Assembly: GCA_019120375.1 (NCBI GenBank)
Contig: DWVE01000058.1
Coordinates: 1 to 53,208 of the forward strand
Direction: 5' to 3'
Length of the DNA: 53,208 bases
Source of the DNA: Allofournierella_A excrementavium
GTDB taxonomy: Bacteria; Bacillota; Clostridia; Oscillospirales; Ruminococcaceae
This document shows, in pieces, positions 14,858 to 22,698 of this stretch (positions within the stretch are counted from its first letter, which is position 1; each line of letters begins with the position of its first letter). The position numbers and the translations under genes are program-made. The notes beneath the pieces are model-generated. The model worked only from the letters and a program-made list of their open reading frames with translations, searched no databases and had not been told where the DNA came from.

Positions 14858-15061
14858 TTAGCCCGGCGTGAACAGTTCGTCCACGGTTGTGCCCAGCTCC
14901 TGGGCCAGCTTGAAGGCCAGCGCCAGGGTGGGGTCGTATTTGTTGTTCTCGATGGCGTTGATGGTCTGGCGGGAAACGCCGCACTTTTTGGCCAGCTGCT
15001 CCTGCAAAAGGCCCTTTTCCCGGCGCATTTCGCGGATTTTATTTTCCACGTTCAAAATCAC
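14858..15061 (-). CDS. Small XRE-family transcriptional regulator
   Basis: A 67-residue protein that is a single helix-turn-helix domain (IREMRREKGLLQEQLAKKCGVSRQTINAIENNKYDPTLALAFKLAQELGTTVDELF). This type is widespread in Firmicutes beside a small membrane protein. The start used is a GTG at 15061 inside the end of the upstream gene (23-base overlap); no strong ribosome binding site is visible, so a later start (the ATG of MRREKG would cut into helix 1) is less likely. It is the obvious candidate to bind the two identical-arm palindromes at 15395-15414 and 15441-15460 and so to repress its own operon. Confidence 0.88.
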   Translation of the reverse strand: MILNVENKIREMRREKGLLQEQLAKKCGVSRQTINAIENNKYDPTLALAFKLAQELGTTVDELFTPG

Positions 15062-15374
15062 CGTACCGTTTCTTTAACACCAGCAGCACCACGAAATAGG
15101 TCACCGCGGTGACGCTGAGGTCGATAAAGGGGTTGGACTGCAGCTTCTGGGCCCGCACCACCGCCTCCACCACGTCGAACACCTGGGTCAGCACCGTGAC
15201 GAGCAGAGTGAAGGACCCAGCCTTCCAGACGATGAGCTGGCGGCGCTCATCCCCCACCCGCGCCAGCGAGATCACCATGGCCACATCCAAAACGATGGTG
15301 CCCAGCAAAAAAAGCCCAAACAAAATCAGGAAAAAGTTATCCCACGTGAACATGCCTTGCGTTACAGGATCCAT
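15039..15374 (-). CDS. Small membrane protein paired with the XRE regulator
   Basis: A 111-residue protein with three predicted membrane segments (about 11-35, 50-70, 85-103). It begins MDPVTQGMFTWDNFFLILFG behind AAGGAGG and ends KKRYGDFERGK. I recognise it only as the small integral membrane protein that often precedes YgzD-type regulators in clostridia; no function is established. It is the first gene of the operon, and the regulator gene starts inside its last 23 bases. It could sense membrane state for the regulator, but this is inference. Confidence 0.75.
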   Translation of the reverse strand: MDPVTQGMFTWDNFFLILFGLFLLGTIVLDVAMVISLARVGDERRQLIVWKAGSFTLLVTVLTQVFDVVEAVVRAQKLQSNPFIDLSVTAVTYFVVLLVLKKRYGDFERGK

Positions 15375-15394
15375 TGCGCTGCCTCCTTCTCAAA

Positions 15395-15460
15395 ATGTCA
15401 AATCTTTTTGACATCACCAGCATACCACGGGCAGCGAACGATGTCAAGAGCTTTTGACAT
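15395..15460 (-). promoter_or_regulatory. Promoter with two identical-arm operators
   Basis: The promoter is TTGACA (15442-15447), 17-base gap, TATGCT (15419-15424). Two palindromes share the same arms, ATGTCAA-N6-TTGACAT: one at 15441-15460 contains the -35, the other at 15395-15414 lies just past the -10 over the transcription start. Centres are 46 bp apart. The arrangement would block both polymerase binding and escape. Confidence 0.88.
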
Positions 15461-15505
15461 TTTGTTGTGAGCTGCAAGGACTGACTGACGCGTGGAACCG
15501 CCGAT

Positions 15506-15970
15506 TCAAGCCTTCTTTATCAGCGTCAAGAACTCATATATGCCACCATTCGAACTGCGCTTTATGAGTTCTGCGTCCTGGAATTCACAGGAATGATACA
15601 CTTTAATGGCTCTTTGATTGAAACTCGCCACATTCATAATGAGCTTATCAAATTCATAGTTGCGCTCTATAAAGGCCAATATTTGCTCCAAGAACCACCT
15701 TCCTTTTCCTTTGCCGCAAAGGTCCGGCCTCATACCAAGGCCGATCTCAATGGACGCGCCTTCCCGGATGACGCAAAAGAACCCGATCAAACTCTCATTT
15801 TCCAACACTTCATAGTGGTCATTTTTGTTGCGCAGATCTGCGTCCACAAATTCTTCGTAGTCCTCCGGGTCTGCTGTCATATCATAAAAGGAATAAATGC
15901 CCTCGTATTTCCACTCGTCGGCGATCTCCAGCGCGTGAGCTTGGGTCAGGGGTCTGAATACTGCTTCCAC
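15506..15970 (-). CDS. GNAT family N-acetyltransferase, low G+C
   Basis: A 154-residue GNAT domain. The acetyl-CoA loop is GLGMRPDLCGKGKGRWFLEQIL (the xRxxGxGxx form in MRPDLCGKGKG), followed by LIMNVASFNQRAIKVYHSCEF, the usual motif B. I place the start at the GTG at 15970, eight bases after AGGAGG; a longer open frame upstream runs through the nup terminator and is not real. The substrate is unknown; the closest general type is the ribosomal-protein or small-molecule acetyltransferases. Codon use has far more A/T in third positions than its neighbours, which suggests recent acquisition. It sits alone between the XRE promoter and the nup operon terminator. Confidence 0.82.
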   Translation of the reverse strand: MEAVFRPLTQAHALEIADEWKYEGIYSFYDMTADPEDYEEFVDADLRNKNDHYEVLENESLIGFFCVIREGASIEIGLGMRPDLCGKGKGRWFLEQILAFIERNYEFDKLIMNVASFNQRAIKVYHSCEFQDAELIKRSSNGGIYEFLTLIKKA

Positions 15971-16005
15971 ATAAATCACCTCCTGGTCATGGTTCCAAAA
16001 ATCGC

Positions 16006-16047
16006 AAAAAAGGGAGTTGGCCGGGCTTCGCGGCCCGGCCAACTCCC
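16006..16047 (-). terminator. Terminator of the nupOPQ operon
   Basis: A 15-bp perfect stem (16033-16047 with 16012-16026) with a 6-base loop, then TTTTTT on the minus strand. One of the strongest terminators in the window. Confidence 0.92.
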
Positions 16048-16080
16048 TTTGGGGTTGATGTTTGCTCCGACAAGCCGTTT

Positions 16081-17112
16081 TCAGCGGGTGCTCTTGTCGT
16101 AGGGGATGCCCTCCGCCTTGGGGGCGCGGCTCTTCTTGCTGGTGAAGGCCAGCACCAGAAGGGTGATGAGGTAGGGCAGCATGCGGTAGAAATGGGGGCT
16201 GATGCCCAGGTCCGCCAGGAGGAACACGCCGTCGCCGTTGATGTCGATGCTGGCGTAGGAGGCGGCGATGCACTTGAACAGGCCGAACAGCAGAGCCGAG
16301 CAGGCGATGTTCAGCGGCTTCCAGTTGCCGAAGATCATAACGGCCAAAGCCAGGAAGCCGAAGCCCGCCACGTCGCCGGTGGAGGCGCAGTTGGCGGTGG
16401 TCAGCGCATAGACGAAGCCGCCCATACCGGCCAGCGCGCCGGAGATGGTGGTGCCGGCGTAGCGCATGACGTAGACGTTGATGCCCAGAGAGTCCGCTGC
16501 CTGGGGATTCTCGCCGCAGCTGCGCAGACGCAGGCCGAAGCGGGTCTTGTAGAGCAGGATGGACAGAATGATGAACAGCAGGATGCAGATGTAGGTGGCA
16601 AGATAGGTCTTGTCGATGAAGGTGCTGCCGAAGAAGCCCATCTCGTCGCCCCGGCCATAACCAAAGAAGCTCTTCTTGATCATGAACCAGCTGGCGGAGT
16701 CGCCCTCGGCCATCTGCAGGGTGTTCTGGTTGGCAATGATGCGGATGAAGAACAGCACCAGGGCGGGAGCCAGCAGGTTCAGCGCGGTGCCGCCGATGGT
16801 CTGGTCCGCCTTCAGGTTGACCGAGGCGAAGGAGAGCAGCAGCGAGAACACAGCGCCCATGATGGCCGCCACCAGCATGGCCAGCACCATGAAGCCCTGC
16901 AGGGCCACCCAGTCGCCGGCGGCCTTCGCTTCGGCAAAGACGCCCGCCTTCTGGGTGAGGTTGACGAACAGCACGCCGATGAAGGCGCCGAAGATCATGA
17001 TACCTTCAAGAGCCAGGTTGATGATGCCGCTGCGCTCGGCAAAAACGCCCGCCAGCGCCACGATCATCAGAGGCACGGCATAGATCAGAGTCTGTTGGAT
17101 CAGAAAGGTCAT
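16081..17112 (-). CDS. nupQ: Nucleoside ABC transporter permease (NupQ/YufQ type)
   Basis: A 343-residue permease of the branched-chain-transporter superfamily with nine to ten membrane segments. The signature AERSGIINLALEGIMIFGAF (start of the conserved core) and GENPQAADSLGINV (the coupling loop with EAA-like Gly) are present. It forms a heterodimer with the NupP-type permease encoded just upstream (4-base overlap) and the BMP lipoprotein. Together they would import purine or other nucleosides. The last gene of the operon, it ends 34 bases before a strong terminator. The nucleoside assignment rests on the BMP protein and on cdd and deoD next door. Confidence 0.9.
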   Translation of the reverse strand: MTFLIQQTLIYAVPLMIVALAGVFAERSGIINLALEGIMIFGAFIGVLFVNLTQKAGVFAEAKAAGDWVALQGFMVLAMLVAAIMGAVFSLLLSFASVNLKADQTIGGTALNLLAPALVLFFIRIIANQNTLQMAEGDSASWFMIKKSFFGYGRGDEMGFFGSTFIDKTYLATYICILLFIILSILLYKTRFGLRLRSCGENPQAADSLGINVYVMRYAGTTISGALAGMGGFVYALTTANCASTGDVAGFGFLALAVMIFGNWKPLNIACSALLFGLFKCIAASYASIDINGDGVFLLADLGISPHFYRMLPYLITLLVLAFTSKKSRAPKAEGIPYDKSTR

Positions 17113-18377
17113 TTCGCCTCGCCTCCTTTCGCGTCCTGGGCCCCGTCGGGGGCGTCAGCCGGTGTATCCGGCGCGGGAGCCGGGGCGGCGGCAGCCTCCG
17201 CGGGGGCCGCCTTGTGCTTTTTGCCGCGGCCGCTGAGCCACAGCTTGATGACCAGCGAGAAGGCGCTGAGGTACACGATCACGGCGATGATGACGTCGGT
17301 GATGTACTCGTTGTAAGCTGTCAGGTTGGTCAGCTGCAGGCCCACGATGTCCAGCATGGACATGAAGCAGCCGGTGAAGATGACGCCGATGGGGTTGCTG
17401 GCCGCCAGCAGGGCCACGGGGATGCCGTTGAAGCCGGTGGCGGGCAGGCTCTGGTAGGTGGACCAGAAGAACTCGGTGTTGCCGGAGAGGTAGTAGAGGG
17501 CGGCGGCAGCGCCGGAGAGCGAGCCGGCGATGGCCATGCTCAGCACGATGTTGCGCTTGTCGCTGATGCCGGCGTAGCGGGCCGCGTGGCGGTTGGCGCC
17601 GCAGGCCTTGAGCTCATAGCCCAGGGTGGTCTTGTTCATCAGGATGTAGACCAGGATGGCGATGACGATGGCCACGATGATGCCGCCGTTCACCTGAGAG
17701 CCCGGGAACAGCTTGTCCAGGCCGAGTTTGGCGGTCTGCACGCCGTTGTAGCTGGTCTTGTAGATGTAGCCGCTCTTGGTGTTCTCCACCAGGTTGCGGA
17801 AGTCGCTGCCGTCGAACATCCAGGTGACCAGGTTGGCGGCGATCCAGTTGGTCATGATGCAGGCCAGCACCTCGTTGATGTTGAGGTAGGCCTTGACGAG
17901 GCCGGGGATGCAGCCCCACAGCGCGCCCGCCAGCATGCCGCCCAAAAAGGCGATGACCCACACCAGCGGAGCGGGCACCACTTCGGTGGGGATGCCCAGC
18001 GCCAGCATCAGGGTGGCGGCGGTGCCCATCAGGTACTGACCGGGAGCGCCGATGTTGAACAGGCCGGTCTTGAAGGCAACAGCCACCGACAGACCGGTGA
18101 GGATCAGCGGGGTGGCGCGGAAGAACATGTTGCCCACGTTGGTGGAGTTGAAGCCGAAGGTCAGCTGACCGGCGGCGGTGCGGCCAGTGCTGAACAGGCC
18201 GCCGAACACAAGGCGGATGCCCTCCCATGCGCCGGAGAGGCCCAGGTTCGGGTTGTTCACGCCCACCACCAGGATGATGACGCCGCCCACGGCCATGCCG
18301 ATGAGAATGGAGATCAGCGAGGCCAGCACCGACTTGGTGCCGTCCTTCTGCCACAGTTTGGAAAGTCCTCCGTTCAT
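17109..18377 (-). CDS. nupP: Nucleoside ABC transporter permease (NupP/YufP type)
   Basis: A 422-residue permease, longer at both ends than its partner, with nine to ten membrane segments. Typical features are NIGAPGQYLMGTAATLMLA, the LNINEVLACIMTNWIA loop and the coupling helix region ACGANRHAARYAGI. The C-terminal 35 residues are an Ala/Pro/Lys-rich low-complexity tail (AAPAEAAAAPAPAPDTP...) predicted to be cytoplasmic, which is unusual for the family. Start and stop overlap the ATPase and NupQ genes by four bases each. Confidence 0.9.
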   Translation of the reverse strand: MNGGLSKLWQKDGTKSVLASLISILIGMAVGGVIILVVGVNNPNLGLSGAWEGIRLVFGGLFSTGRTAAGQLTFGFNSTNVGNMFFRATPLILTGLSVAVAFKTGLFNIGAPGQYLMGTAATLMLALGIPTEVVPAPLVWVIAFLGGMLAGALWGCIPGLVKAYLNINEVLACIMTNWIAANLVTWMFDGSDFRNLVENTKSGYIYKTSYNGVQTAKLGLDKLFPGSQVNGGIIVAIVIAILVYILMNKTTLGYELKACGANRHAARYAGISDKRNIVLSMAIAGSLSGAAAALYYLSGNTEFFWSTYQSLPATGFNGIPVALLAASNPIGVIFTGCFMSMLDIVGLQLTNLTAYNEYITDVIIAVIVYLSAFSLVIKLWLSGRGKKHKAAPAEAAAAPAPAPDTPADAPDGAQDAKGGEAK

Positions 18378-19918
18378 GCGCCCTCACCCTCCTTCTTTGC
18401 TCGTTTTGCGCCGGCCATGTAGAGGCCCAGCTCCTGCACCGTGGTGGCCTTGGGGTCAAGCTCGCCCACGATCTCGCCCTCGTACATCACCAGGATGCGG
18501 TCGGACAGGCTCATCACCTCGTCCAGCTCCAGGCTGACCAGCAGCACCGCCTTGCCGGCGTCCCGCTGGGCCACAAGCTGGCCGTGGATGTACTCGATGG
18601 CGCCCACGTCCAGGCCGCGGGTGGGCTGCACCGCCACCACCAGGGGCTTGCCCCGGTCCAGCTCGCGGGCGATGATGGCCTTCTGCTGGTTGCCGCCGGA
18701 CATGCTGCGGGCGATGGTCACAGGGCCCTGGCCGCTGCGCACGTCGTACTGCTCGATGAGCTTTTCGGCATACTGGCGCACCGCGCCGTTGTCGATAAAG
18801 CCGAAATGCTCGAAGCGGGGCTCAAGATAAGTCTGGAGCACCATGTTCTGCTCCAGGGTGAAGTCCAGCACCAGACCGTGCTTGTGCCGGTCCTCGGGGA
18901 TGTGGCTCATGTTCTGGCCGCGGTGGCGGATGGAGGCATGGGTGATGTCCTTGCCGCACAGGGTGATGTGGCCGCCGCTGGACTTGTCCAGGCCGGTGAG
19001 GCCGTGGATGAACTCGGTCTGTCCGTTGCCGTCGATGCCCGCGATGCACACGATCTCGCCCGCGCGCACCTCAAAGCTCACGTCGTTCACCGCGTTGTGC
19101 TTGTGGCCGCCCTTGCCGGGCATGGAGAAATGCTCCACCTTGAGCACGGTCTCGCCGGGCTTGGCGGGCTCCTTGACCACTTCCAGCTGCACGGGGCGGC
19201 CCACCATCATGTTGGAGAGGGACTGCTTGTCCGTTTCGCTGGTGTTCACGGTGCCGATGTACTTGCCCTTGCGCAGAACGGTGACCCGGTCGGCCACAGC
19301 CATGATCTCGTTGAGCTTGTGGGAGATGAACAGGATGCTCTTGCCTTCCTTGGCAAACTCCCGCATGGTGTTCATCAGCTCGTCGATCTCCTGGGGGGTA
19401 AGCACGGCGGTGGGCTCGTCGAAAATCAGGATCTCGTTGTCGCGGTAGAGCATCTTCAAGATCTCCACACGCTGCTGCATGCCAACGGTGATGTCCTCCA
19501 CTTTGGCGTCCAGGTCAACTTTGAGGCCGTATTTTTCGCTCAGGGCCTGCACCTTCGCCCGGGCTTCCTTTTTCTGCAAGAAGCCCAGCCGGGTGGTCTC
19601 GGCGCCCAGGATGATGTTGTCCAGCACGGTGAACACGTCGATCAGCTTGAAGTGCTGGTGCACCATGCCGATGCCCAGGGCCGTGGCGTCGTTGGGGTTG
19701 TTGATCTTCACCACTTCGCCGTTCTTGCGGATCTCGCCCTGTTCCGGCTGGTACAGGCCGAACAGCACGCTCATCAGCGTGGATTTGCCCGCGCCGTTTT
19801 CGCCCAGCAGGGCGTGGATCTCACCCCGCCGCAACTGGAGGGTGATGTCGTCGTTGGCGATGATACCGGGGAACTCTTTGGTGATGTGCAACATCTCGAT
19901 GATGTTCTCAGTCTGCAT
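18374..19918 (-). CDS. nupO: Nucleoside ABC transporter ATP-binding protein (NupO/YufO type)
   Basis: A 514-residue double ATPase, two ABC domains in one chain, as in sugar and nucleoside importers. The first has Walker A GENGAGKST and Walker B ILIFDEPTAVLTPQE; the second has the degenerate Walker A GIDGNGQTE, the signature SGGNQQK and the family's Walker B with VAVQPTRGLDVGA. The likely start is the ATG at 19918 (MQTENIIEMLHITKEF), with AGGAGG thirteen bases upstream; an open frame beyond it crosses the promoter and is not coding. A promoter lies 50-80 bases upstream, behind the BMP terminator, so the three transport genes can be expressed both with and without BMP read-through. Confidence 0.93.
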   Translation of the reverse strand: MQTENIIEMLHITKEFPGIIANDDITLQLRRGEIHALLGENGAGKSTLMSVLFGLYQPEQGEIRKNGEVVKINNPNDATALGIGMVHQHFKLIDVFTVLDNIILGAETTRLGFLQKKEARAKVQALSEKYGLKVDLDAKVEDITVGMQQRVEILKMLYRDNEILIFDEPTAVLTPQEIDELMNTMREFAKEGKSILFISHKLNEIMAVADRVTVLRKGKYIGTVNTSETDKQSLSNMMVGRPVQLEVVKEPAKPGETVLKVEHFSMPGKGGHKHNAVNDVSFEVRAGEIVCIAGIDGNGQTEFIHGLTGLDKSSGGHITLCGKDITHASIRHRGQNMSHIPEDRHKHGLVLDFTLEQNMVLQTYLEPRFEHFGFIDNGAVRQYAEKLIEQYDVRSGQGPVTIARSMSGGNQQKAIIARELDRGKPLVVAVQPTRGLDVGAIEYIHGQLVAQRDAGKAVLLVSLELDEVMSLSDRILVMYEGEIVGELDPKATTVQELGLYMAGAKRAKKEGEGA

Positions 19919-19967
19919 GATTCTGGTCCCGCCTCCTCCGCATAAAATGTGCGTTTGTAACAGTTTT

Positions 19968-19996
19968 ATTATACCGTAGACCCGGGCAAAACACAA
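19968..19996 (-). promoter_or_regulatory. Promoter of nupOPQ
   Basis: TTGTGT (19991-19996), 17-base gap, TATAAT (19968-19973). It lies just downstream (minus strand) of the BMP terminator. Confidence 0.65.
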
Positions 19997-20025
19997 GAAA
20001 ATTCCCGCCCGGCGCCCGGCGGCAT

Positions 20026-20056
20026 AAAAAGAGGGCGGAGGCAAAAGCCTCCGCCC
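20026..20056 (-). terminator. Terminator after the BMP lipoprotein gene
   Basis: A 10-bp perfect stem (20047-20056 with 20033-20042), TTTT loop, then TCTTTTT on the minus strand. It probably makes the binding protein more abundant than the transporter core. Confidence 0.88.
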
Positions 20057-20079
20057 CTTTCATTTGCAAAGGGACCCGA

Positions 20080-21276
20080 TCAGATAACGTTCAGGTTGAC
20101 GTTGCTCCACTCGGTGCTCTCCAGCTTGGAGAAATCGTTGTCCACGACCAGGGTGCCGTCCAGCATCTGCTGGTACAGGGCCTCGTACTCCTCCACGGTG
20201 AAGGTCTCGAAGCGCCAGGACTCGGCGGCGGTGGGCAGCTCAACAGCGTTGTCCTTCACACCCAGGCTGGTGGCAGTGCCGCCGATCTCGGTGAAGGTGC
20301 TGTCGTAGACCTTGGCCACGGCCCACTGCACAGCGTCGGACAGGCCCTTCATGGCGCTGGTCACAACGGCGTCAGACTCGCCGGACTGGTCAACGTCAAC
20401 GCCGATCACATAGCCGTCGTTGGCGGAAGCAGCAGCAGAGATGGACTGGAACATGGAGCCGCCGCAGGCGAACACGATCTCGGTGCCGTTGGCGTACCAG
20501 CCGCTGATCATGGTCTGCAGCTCGGTGGAAGCCTGGAAGGTGGCGCCGTACTCCCAAGAGTAGTTCATATCCACGGTGACGCCCAGCTCAGAAGCAGCGG
20601 CGTTGGCGCCCTGCACGTAGCCGTAGCCGAAACGGCAGCAAGCGTCGTTGGTGCCGCCGCCGCCGCCGGAGAAGCCCAGCTTGGTGAAGCCGTCCTTCAC
20701 AGCGGCGTAGCCGGCCAGGTAACCGGCCTGCTCTTCCTGGAAGGCGATGCCGGCGACGTTGGTCAGGGTGTTGCCCTCGTCATCGGTCAGGGGATAGCCG
20801 TCGATGAACACGAAGGGAACTTCGGGGAACTCGATGGCGGCGCGCTTCAGAGCGGCTTCCTGCAGATAGCCGGCGCACACCACGACCTCGGCGCCGGCCT
20901 CAACGGCGGCCTTCATGGCGTCGTAGCGGTCGTCGTCGGTGGCCTGGTCGCCGTTGGCGGGCTGGTAGTACTTGTAGCTCAGGCCGTTGGCGGCGGCGTA
21001 CAGCTTGACGCCGTCGTAGGTGCCCTGGTTGAAGGACTTGTCCTTCAGCTGGCCCACGTCGGTGACGAAGGCGACCTGATACTTGCCGTCCTCAGAGGTC
21101 ATGTTGTCCTCGATGTCGTCGGCGGACAGGGTCTCGGTCTGCTCAGGCTCGCTGGCAGGGGTGGAGGCGGAGGTGGGCTCGCTGGCAGGGGTGCTGGTGG
21201 AGGCAGGGGTGCCGCCGCAAGCAGCCAGAGACAGAGCCATCGCCGCAGCCATGACAAGAGCGATAAACTTCTTCAT
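20080..21276 (-). CDS. BMP family nucleoside-binding lipoprotein
   Basis: A 398-residue extracellular binding protein. It has a lipoprotein signal (MKKFIALVMAAAMALSLAAC, Cys20), a Ser/Thr/Pro/Glu linker with a repeated TPASEP unit (21-50), and a BMP/PnrA-type domain (about 60-395) with FVTDVGQLKDKSFNQGTYDG, the family's best-known N-terminal motif, and GYAAVKDGFTKLGFSGGGG. BMP proteins bind nucleosides for ABC importers, which fits nupOPQ downstream and deoD and cdd upstream. The start is the ATG behind AAAAGGAG. The leader of about 108 bases can fold into GC hairpins; no purine riboswitch sequence is found in it. Confidence 0.94.
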   Translation of the reverse strand: MKKFIALVMAAAMALSLAACGGTPASTSTPASEPTSASTPASEPEQTETLSADDIEDNMTSEDGKYQVAFVTDVGQLKDKSFNQGTYDGVKLYAAANGLSYKYYQPANGDQATDDDRYDAMKAAVEAGAEVVVCAGYLQEAALKRAAIEFPEVPFVFIDGYPLTDDEGNTLTNVAGIAFQEEQAGYLAGYAAVKDGFTKLGFSGGGGGTNDACCRFGYGYVQGANAAASELGVTVDMNYSWEYGATFQASTELQTMISGWYANGTEIVFACGGSMFQSISAAASANDGYVIGVDVDQSGESDAVVTSAMKGLSDAVQWAVAKVYDSTFTEIGGTATSLGVKDNAVELPTAAESWRFETFTVEEYEALYQQMLDGTLVVDNDFSKLESTEWSNVNLNVI

Positions 21277-21390
21277 GCTTGACTCTCCTTTTCTCTTTTC
21301 GACCGGCGGCATGCCGCGCCGCGGGTGCGGCCCGACGGGCCAGCCGATCTTTGTGTGCCGGGCGTTCCATCAGCCCGGCCGCGCAATACA

Positions 21391-21419
21391 AGTATACCGC
21401 CACCGGGCCCGGTTTTCAA
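21391..21419 (-). promoter_or_regulatory. Promoter of the BMP gene
   Basis: TTGAAA (21414-21419), 17-base gap, TATACT (21391-21396). Confidence 0.78.
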
Positions 21420-21440
21420 TGATTTCGGGGCAAAAGGGGC

Positions 21441-21457
21441 AGTTACAAAAAGTTACA
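21441..21457 (-). promoter_or_regulatory. Direct repeat upstream of the BMP promoter
   Basis: On the minus strand TGTAACT occurs twice with a 10-bp period (21441-21447 and 21451-21457), 22-38 bp upstream of the -35. The one-turn spacing suggests an activator site. Confidence 0.4.
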
Positions 21458-21500
21458 TCCGCCGCAAAAAATCGCGTTTTTCCGCGCCGGCAGGCGGTTT

Positions 21501-21911
21501 TCACTCCAGGTTGGCCGGCCCGAACCCGATGGGCAGCAGCTGGCCCAGGGTCATTTCCAGATAGTCCTCCTCGCTTTTTGCCAGAATGACTTCCAGCTCG
21601 TCGCCGCCGAACTCATAGAGGAACTGGCGGCACACCCCGCAGGGGGAGGTGACCAGGGTGTTCACCTTGCCCTCGGCCGCGCCCACGATGGCGATGCGGG
21701 AAAACTCCCGCACACCCTCGCTCACCGCCTTGACCAGGGCCGTGCGCTCGGCGCAGCAGGTGGGGGTGTAGGTGGCGCTTTCGATGTTGCAGCCGGTGAA
21801 GACCCGGCCATCCTTCGCTTCCAGCGCCGCGCCCACCTTGAAGCGGGAATAGGGCGCGTAGGCCTTTTCCCGGGCGGCGAAGGCGGCGCGGATGAGTTCC
21901 TGTTTGGTCAT
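21501..21911 (-). CDS. cdd: Cytidine deaminase
   Basis: A 136-residue homotetrameric-type cytidine deaminase that converts cytidine and deoxycytidine to uridine forms in salvage. The zinc and catalytic residues are seen in GCNIESATYTPTCCAERTAL (CAE motif) and SPCGVCRQFL (PCxxC). The N-terminal YAPYSRFKVGAAL is also diagnostic. Length matches the family. It lies between deoD, 16 bases upstream on the minus strand, and the BMP lipoprotein downstream, so the products of nucleoside import are handled by neighbours. A short hairpin with an ATTTTTT tract (about 21466-21486) may end the deoD-cdd transcript. Confidence 0.95.
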   Translation of the reverse strand: MTKQELIRAAFAAREKAYAPYSRFKVGAALEAKDGRVFTGCNIESATYTPTCCAERTALVKAVSEGVREFSRIAIVGAAEGKVNTLVTSPCGVCRQFLYEFGGDELEVILAKSEEDYLEMTLGQLLPIGFGPANLE

Positions 21912-21927
21912 TGTGGGGGCTCCTTCC

Positions 21928-22647
21928 TTACTCGGCGGCGCCCAGGGCGATCTTCATCATGTTGGTGAAGGTGGTCTGGCGCTGCTCGGGCGTGGTGATC
22001 TCCGGGCTGACGAAGCTGTCGGAGATGGTGAGGATGCAGGCCGCCTTTTTGCCCAGCACCGCGGCGTTGTGGAAGAGGGCGAAACTCTCCATCTCCACGG
22101 CCACGCAGCCCTTTTCGTCCCGCAGCAGTTCCCAGTAGGCGGGGTTTTTGCGGCCGTCGTGGCGGTAAAACACGTCGCTGGAGTGGATGACGCCCTCCAC
22201 CAGGGGGATGCCCTGGGCGGCGGCGCTTTTGCGCAGGCGGTCGTTCAGCTCGGCGCTGGGCAGGGTGGTGTCGCCCTCAAAGCCGGACATGGTCCTGGCG
22301 TAGCTGCTCTCGGAATAGGCGGCGGTGGCCAGCACCACGTCATAGAGCTTGGCCTTGTCGGTGTAGGAGCCGGCGGAGCCGATGCGGATGATGCTCTCCA
22401 CGCCGTACTGGGCGTAGAGCTCGTGGGAGTAGATGCCGATGCTGGGCATGCCCATGCCGCTGCCCATCACGCTCACCTGTTTGCCCTGGTAGGTGCCGGT
22501 GTAGCCCAGCATGCCGCGCACGTCGTTGACGAGCGCGGGGTTTTCCAGGAAGGTCTCGGCGATGAATTTGGCCCGCAGCGGGTCGCCGGGCATCAGCACG
22601 GTCTTGGCGATCTGGCCCAGTTCGGCCTTGTTGTGGGGGGTAGACAT
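21928..22647 (-). CDS. deoD: Purine nucleoside phosphorylase, DeoD type
   Basis: A 239-residue enzyme of the hexameric (trimer of dimers) PNP class, splitting purine (deoxy)nucleosides with phosphate. Family features: the N-terminal TPHNKAELGQIAKTVLMPGDPLRAKFIAE with the phosphate-binding Gly and Arg, GSGMGMPSIGIYSHELY, the RIGSAGSY strand, VEMESFAL (the ribose-binding MES) and the conserved ISDSFV with the catalytic Asp. It starts MSTPHNK behind AAAAGGAGAG. It is downstream of fbp and upstream of cdd on the same strand. Confidence 0.96.
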   Translation of the reverse strand: MSTPHNKAELGQIAKTVLMPGDPLRAKFIAETFLENPALVNDVRGMLGYTGTYQGKQVSVMGSGMGMPSIGIYSHELYAQYGVESIIRIGSAGSYTDKAKLYDVVLATAAYSESSYARTMSGFEGDTTLPSAELNDRLRKSAAAQGIPLVEGVIHSSDVFYRHDGRKNPAYWELLRDEKGCVAVEMESFALFHNAAVLGKKAACILTISDSFVSPEITTPEQRQTTFTNMMKIALGAAE

Positions 22648-22675
22648 AACAGTTCTCTCCTTTTGAATGAAAATT

Positions 22676-22698
22676 ATGAAAAAGGGCTCGTCAGCCCT
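22676..22698 (-). terminator. Weak terminator at the end of fbp
   Basis: A 6-bp stem (22693-22698 with 22683-22688) that includes the fbp stop codon, followed by a TTTTTCAT tract on the minus strand. Read-through into deoD is likely. Confidence 0.4.

Noticed and set aside
21277..21390. Purine riboswitch in the BMP leader
   Set aside because: The leader is GC-rich and lacks the conserved purine-aptamer core (TATA...TCTACC); only generic hairpins are seen.
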